Both the position numbers and the translations under genes were made by a program. Shown piece by piece: positions 62,391 through 64,000 of a DNA stretch of 64,000 nt; within the stretch, counting starts at the first letter, position 1, and each line of letters opens with the position of its first letter. The stretch comes from Blastococcus sp. CPCC 205250 (lineage in GTDB: Bacteria; Actinomycetota; Actinomycetes; Mycobacteriales; Geodermatophilaceae). The notes under the pieces were generated by a model that saw only the letters and a program-made list of their open reading frames with translations, searched no databases and was not told the DNA's origin. The stretch is taken from assembly GCF_019799925.1 (NCBI RefSeq), contig NZ_JABGCG010000007.1, forward strand, positions 1-64,000. Direction: 5' to 3'.

Positions 62391-63002
62391 ATGACCCGGA
62401 GCACGACCCGGAGCACGACCCGGAGCACGACCCCGAGCACGAGCCACAGCACCGCACGCATCCCGCTCGACCCGCCCCGCACCCTCCGCTACCGGGCGGT
62501 GCAGTGGGTCTCCCGCCGGATCTTCGACGCCGAGCTCGAGCCCACCGCCGCCATGGGCCACCACCCCGCGGTGCTGGTGGCCAACCTCCGCCACGAGCGG
62601 CGGGTGCAGCAGTGGGACCGGCTGGACCCCACGCTCGAGGCACTGGCCGTGATGGGCGCCGCGGTGACCGTCGGCTGCTCGTGGTGCGTCGACTTCGGGT
62701 ACTGGATCAGCACCGGCGACGGGGTGGACCCGGCGAAGCTCGCCGCGGTGCCCCGGTGGCGCGACAGCGACGTCTTCACCGACCTCGAGCGCCGGGTGCT
62801 CGGCTACGCCGAGGCGATGAGCGCCACCCCGCCCGCGGTGACCGACGAGATGGTGGCCGACCTCCGGCGCGATCTCGACGACGCCGCGCTGGTCGAGCTG
62901 ACCATGATGGTCGCCGTGGAGAACAGCCGGTCGCGCTTCAACGCCGCGCTGGGCCTCACCAGCCAGGGCTTCCGCGACCGGTGCGAGGTGCCGGCGGCAT
63001 GA
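62391..63002 (+). CDS. Carboxymuconolactone decarboxylase-like (AhpD-type) protein
   Basis: The 203-residue protein has an alkylhydroperoxidase-like CMD domain with the redox CxxC, GCSWCVDFG (near residue 103), and a following conserved His/Glu-poor helix; ENSRSRFNAALG ends the domain. Such proteins reduce peroxides or act as disulfide carriers. The N-terminus has four TRST units from a 12-base DNA repeat. The gene overlaps the downstream sigma gene (ATGA), the usual ECF41 target arrangement. Confidence 0.88.
   Translation: MTRSTTRSTTRSTTPSTSHSTARIPLDPPRTLRYRAVQWVSRRIFDAELEPTAAMGHHPAVLVANLRHERRVQQWDRLDPTLEALAVMGAAVTVGCSWCVDFGYWISTGDGVDPAKLAAVPRWRDSDVFTDLERRVLGYAEAMSATPPAVTDEMVADLRRDLDDAALVELTMMVAVENSRSRFNAALGLTSQGFRDRCEVPAA
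62394..62441 (+). repeat. Four tandem 12-base repeats at the start of a CDS
   Basis: The unit ACCCGGAGCACG (Thr-Arg-Ser-Thr) repeats four times, the last with one change, directly after the ATG at 62391. Being a multiple of three, copy-number change keeps the frame. Confidence 0.85.
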
Positions 63003-63922
63003 CCGACGCCGGTGCCGGTCCGCTGGCCGCCTTCGGCACCCACCGGCGGCTGCTGTTCACGGTGGCCTACCAGATGGTGGGCAGCGTCGCCGACGCCGAG
63101 GACGTCGTCCAGGACGCGTGGCTGCGCTGGTCGGCCGCCGACCGGGAGGACGTCGCCGACCCGCGCGCCTATCTCGTCCGGGTGACCGGCCGGCTGGCCC
63201 TCGACCGGCTCCGGTCGGCGCGGGCCCGGCGGGAGACCTACGTGGGGCCGTGGCTGCCCGAGCCCCTGCTGACCGGGGCGGCGCTCCCCGGTGCAGCACC
63301 GCCCGCGTCCGATCCCGCGGAGGCGGCCGAGCTCGGCGAGCAGGTCTCCCTGGCGCTGCTCGTGGTCCTCGAGACGCTCTCCCCCGTCGAGCGGGCGGTG
63401 TTCGTGCTCCGCGAGGTCTTCGGGATGCCGTGGGCGGAGGTCGCCGACGTGCTCGGCCGCTCCGAGGCCGCGGTGCGCCAGCTGGGGCACCGCGCGCGCG
63501 AGCACGTCCAGGCGCGGCGGCCACGGTTCGACACCGACCGCCGGGCCCAGCGCGAGGTGACCGAGCGGTTCCTGGCCGCCGCCGTCGGCGGGGACGTCGA
63601 GGCGCTGCTCGCGGTGCTGGCCCCCGGCGCCGTCCTCGTCACCGACGGTGGCGGGCGGGCGAAGGCGGCGCTGCGCCCGATCGTCGGCGCCGAGAAGGTC
63701 GCCCGGTTCCTGTCCGCCGTCGGCCCGGAGGGCGCCGCCGTCCCCGGGCTGTCGATGGCGGTCACCGAGGTCAACGGCGAGCCGGGCATCGTGGCGTGGT
63801 CCGCCGACGGGCCCCTCATGGCGACGACGCTCGTCGTGGCCGACGGCCGGGTCGAGCAGGTGCTGGTGTGCCGTAACCCGGAGAAGCTCGCCGGTCTGCG
63901 GGTCGCCGGAGGCCCCTCGTAG
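62999..63922 (+). CDS. sigJ: ECF41-type (SigJ-like) sigma factor with SnoaL-like C-terminal domain
   Basis: The 307-residue protein has sigma region 2 (LLFTVAYQMVGSVADAEDVVQDAWLRW, residues about 18-45), region 4 (LSPVERAVFVLREVFGMPWAEVADVLGRSEAAVRQLGHRARE, about 125-165) and a fused SnoaL-like domain (about 180-300). The fused domain carries TDGGGR and NPEKL, matching the DGGGK and NPDKL motifs said to tune ECF41 activity. There is no anti-sigma gene nearby. It is co-translated with its likely target. Confidence 0.9.
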   Translation: MTDAGAGPLAAFGTHRRLLFTVAYQMVGSVADAEDVVQDAWLRWSAADREDVADPRAYLVRVTGRLALDRLRSARARRETYVGPWLPEPLLTGAALPGAAPPASDPAEAAELGEQVSLALLVVLETLSPVERAVFVLREVFGMPWAEVADVLGRSEAAVRQLGHRAREHVQARRPRFDTDRRAQREVTERFLAAAVGGDVEALLAVLAPGAVLVTDGGGRAKAALRPIVGAEKVARFLSAVGPEGAAVPGLSMAVTEVNGEPGIVAWSADGPLMATTLVVADGRVEQVLVCRNPEKLAGLRVAGGPS

Positions 63923-63925
63923 GCT
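63920..63925 (+). promoter_or_regulatory. -10 box of leaderless PIG-L-like gene
   Basis: TAGGCT, then 7 bases, then GTG 63933. The box uses the TAG stop of the sigma factor gene. Confidence 0.55.
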
Positions 63926-63932
63926 CCGCCGG

Positions 63933-64000
63933 GTGACCGCTCCCCTCCCCCGCCGGCCCGCCGAGCACGTCGACCGGGCCCTGTGCGTGCTCGCCCACCC
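63933..64000 (+). CDS. N-terminus of a probable PIG-L/LmbE-family deacetylase (partial)
   Basis: Only 22 codons are inside the window: from GTG 63933 they end RALCVLAHP. The string VLAHP at about residue 18 fits the AHPDD zinc motif with which PIG-L deacetylases (MshB, Mca, LmbE) begin, but the deciding Asp pair lies beyond the edge. The leaderless promoter supports the start. Confidence 0.5.
   Translation, partial: MTAPLPRRPAEHVDRALCVLAH

Overview
The window is about 64 kb of very GC-rich DNA with dense coding, many GTG starts and tiny gene gaps. It reads as a chromosomal core region of a high-GC actinobacterium. Protein content, secreted low-complexity tails and gene order suggest Geodermatophilaceae (Blastococcus, Geodermatophilus or Modestobacter type); that family-level call is inference. 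From memory, two blocks follow Mycobacterium tuberculosis gene order: Rv3307-Rv3315c (PNP, phospho-sugar mutase, upp, add, deoA, cdd) and Rv0948c-Rv0957 (chorismate mutase, uvrD1, M23 peptidase, sucCD, Rv0954, PerM/Rv0955, purN, purH). I saw no rRNA, tRNA, CRISPR, phage, transposase or integrase.

Layout. 1-3.2 kb: end of an unknown gene, a secreted beta-propeller protein and an M16 metallopeptidase. 3.2-13 kb: a PNP/mutase/HAD/GtrA/TVP38 operon, an oxidoreductase, upp, an SRPBCC protein, then deoC with two aldehyde dehydrogenase genes. 13-17 kb: an acidic repeat protein, a methyltransferase and a DEAD-box helicase. 17.1-27.1 kb: a long minus-strand supraoperon running from a BmpA-type nucleoside lipoprotein through ATPase, two permeases, cdd, deoA, a two-gene drug-type ABC exporter and add. 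27.4-36.1 kb: D-Ala-D-Ala carboxypeptidase, YihY, 2'-5' RNA ligase, trpS, an aminotransferase, galE, a CNNM/CBS protein and a CAP-domain protein. 36.2-43.7 kb: icd, mdh, DUF3017, folD, small membrane proteins, a pentapeptide protein, purH and purN. 43.8-53.4 kb: a PerM-like protein, two Q/Y/P-rich paralogues, a three-gene membrane operon, sucDC and an orphan B12-binding-like protein. 53.5-64 kb: a lipase-like hydrolase, an M23 peptidase, pcrA, chorismate mutase with a leader peptide, two c-di-GMP genes, an ECF41-type module and the start of a PIG-L-like gene.

How the genes work together. The salvage genes form a near complete nucleoside route: BmpA-ABC uptake, deaminases Add and Cdd, phosphorylases PNP and DeoA, a mutase for pentose phosphates, DeoC, and an aldehyde dehydrogenase able to oxidise the acetaldehyde released. 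Upp recovers uracil. icd, mdh and sucCD are TCA-cycle genes; purN, purH and folD link one-carbon and purine synthesis.

Regulation. At least 17 genes show an ANNNT-containing -10 hexamer placed 6-9 nt before the start codon, so leaderless transcription seems common here; this decided several starts. The clearest regulatory find is a trp-type attenuator before chorismate mutase: a 20-codon leader with Phe-Tyr-Tyr codons, mutually exclusive hairpins and a terminator with a T-rich tail. An exact ECF41-type promoter precedes the carboxymuconolactone decarboxylase/sigma factor pair.
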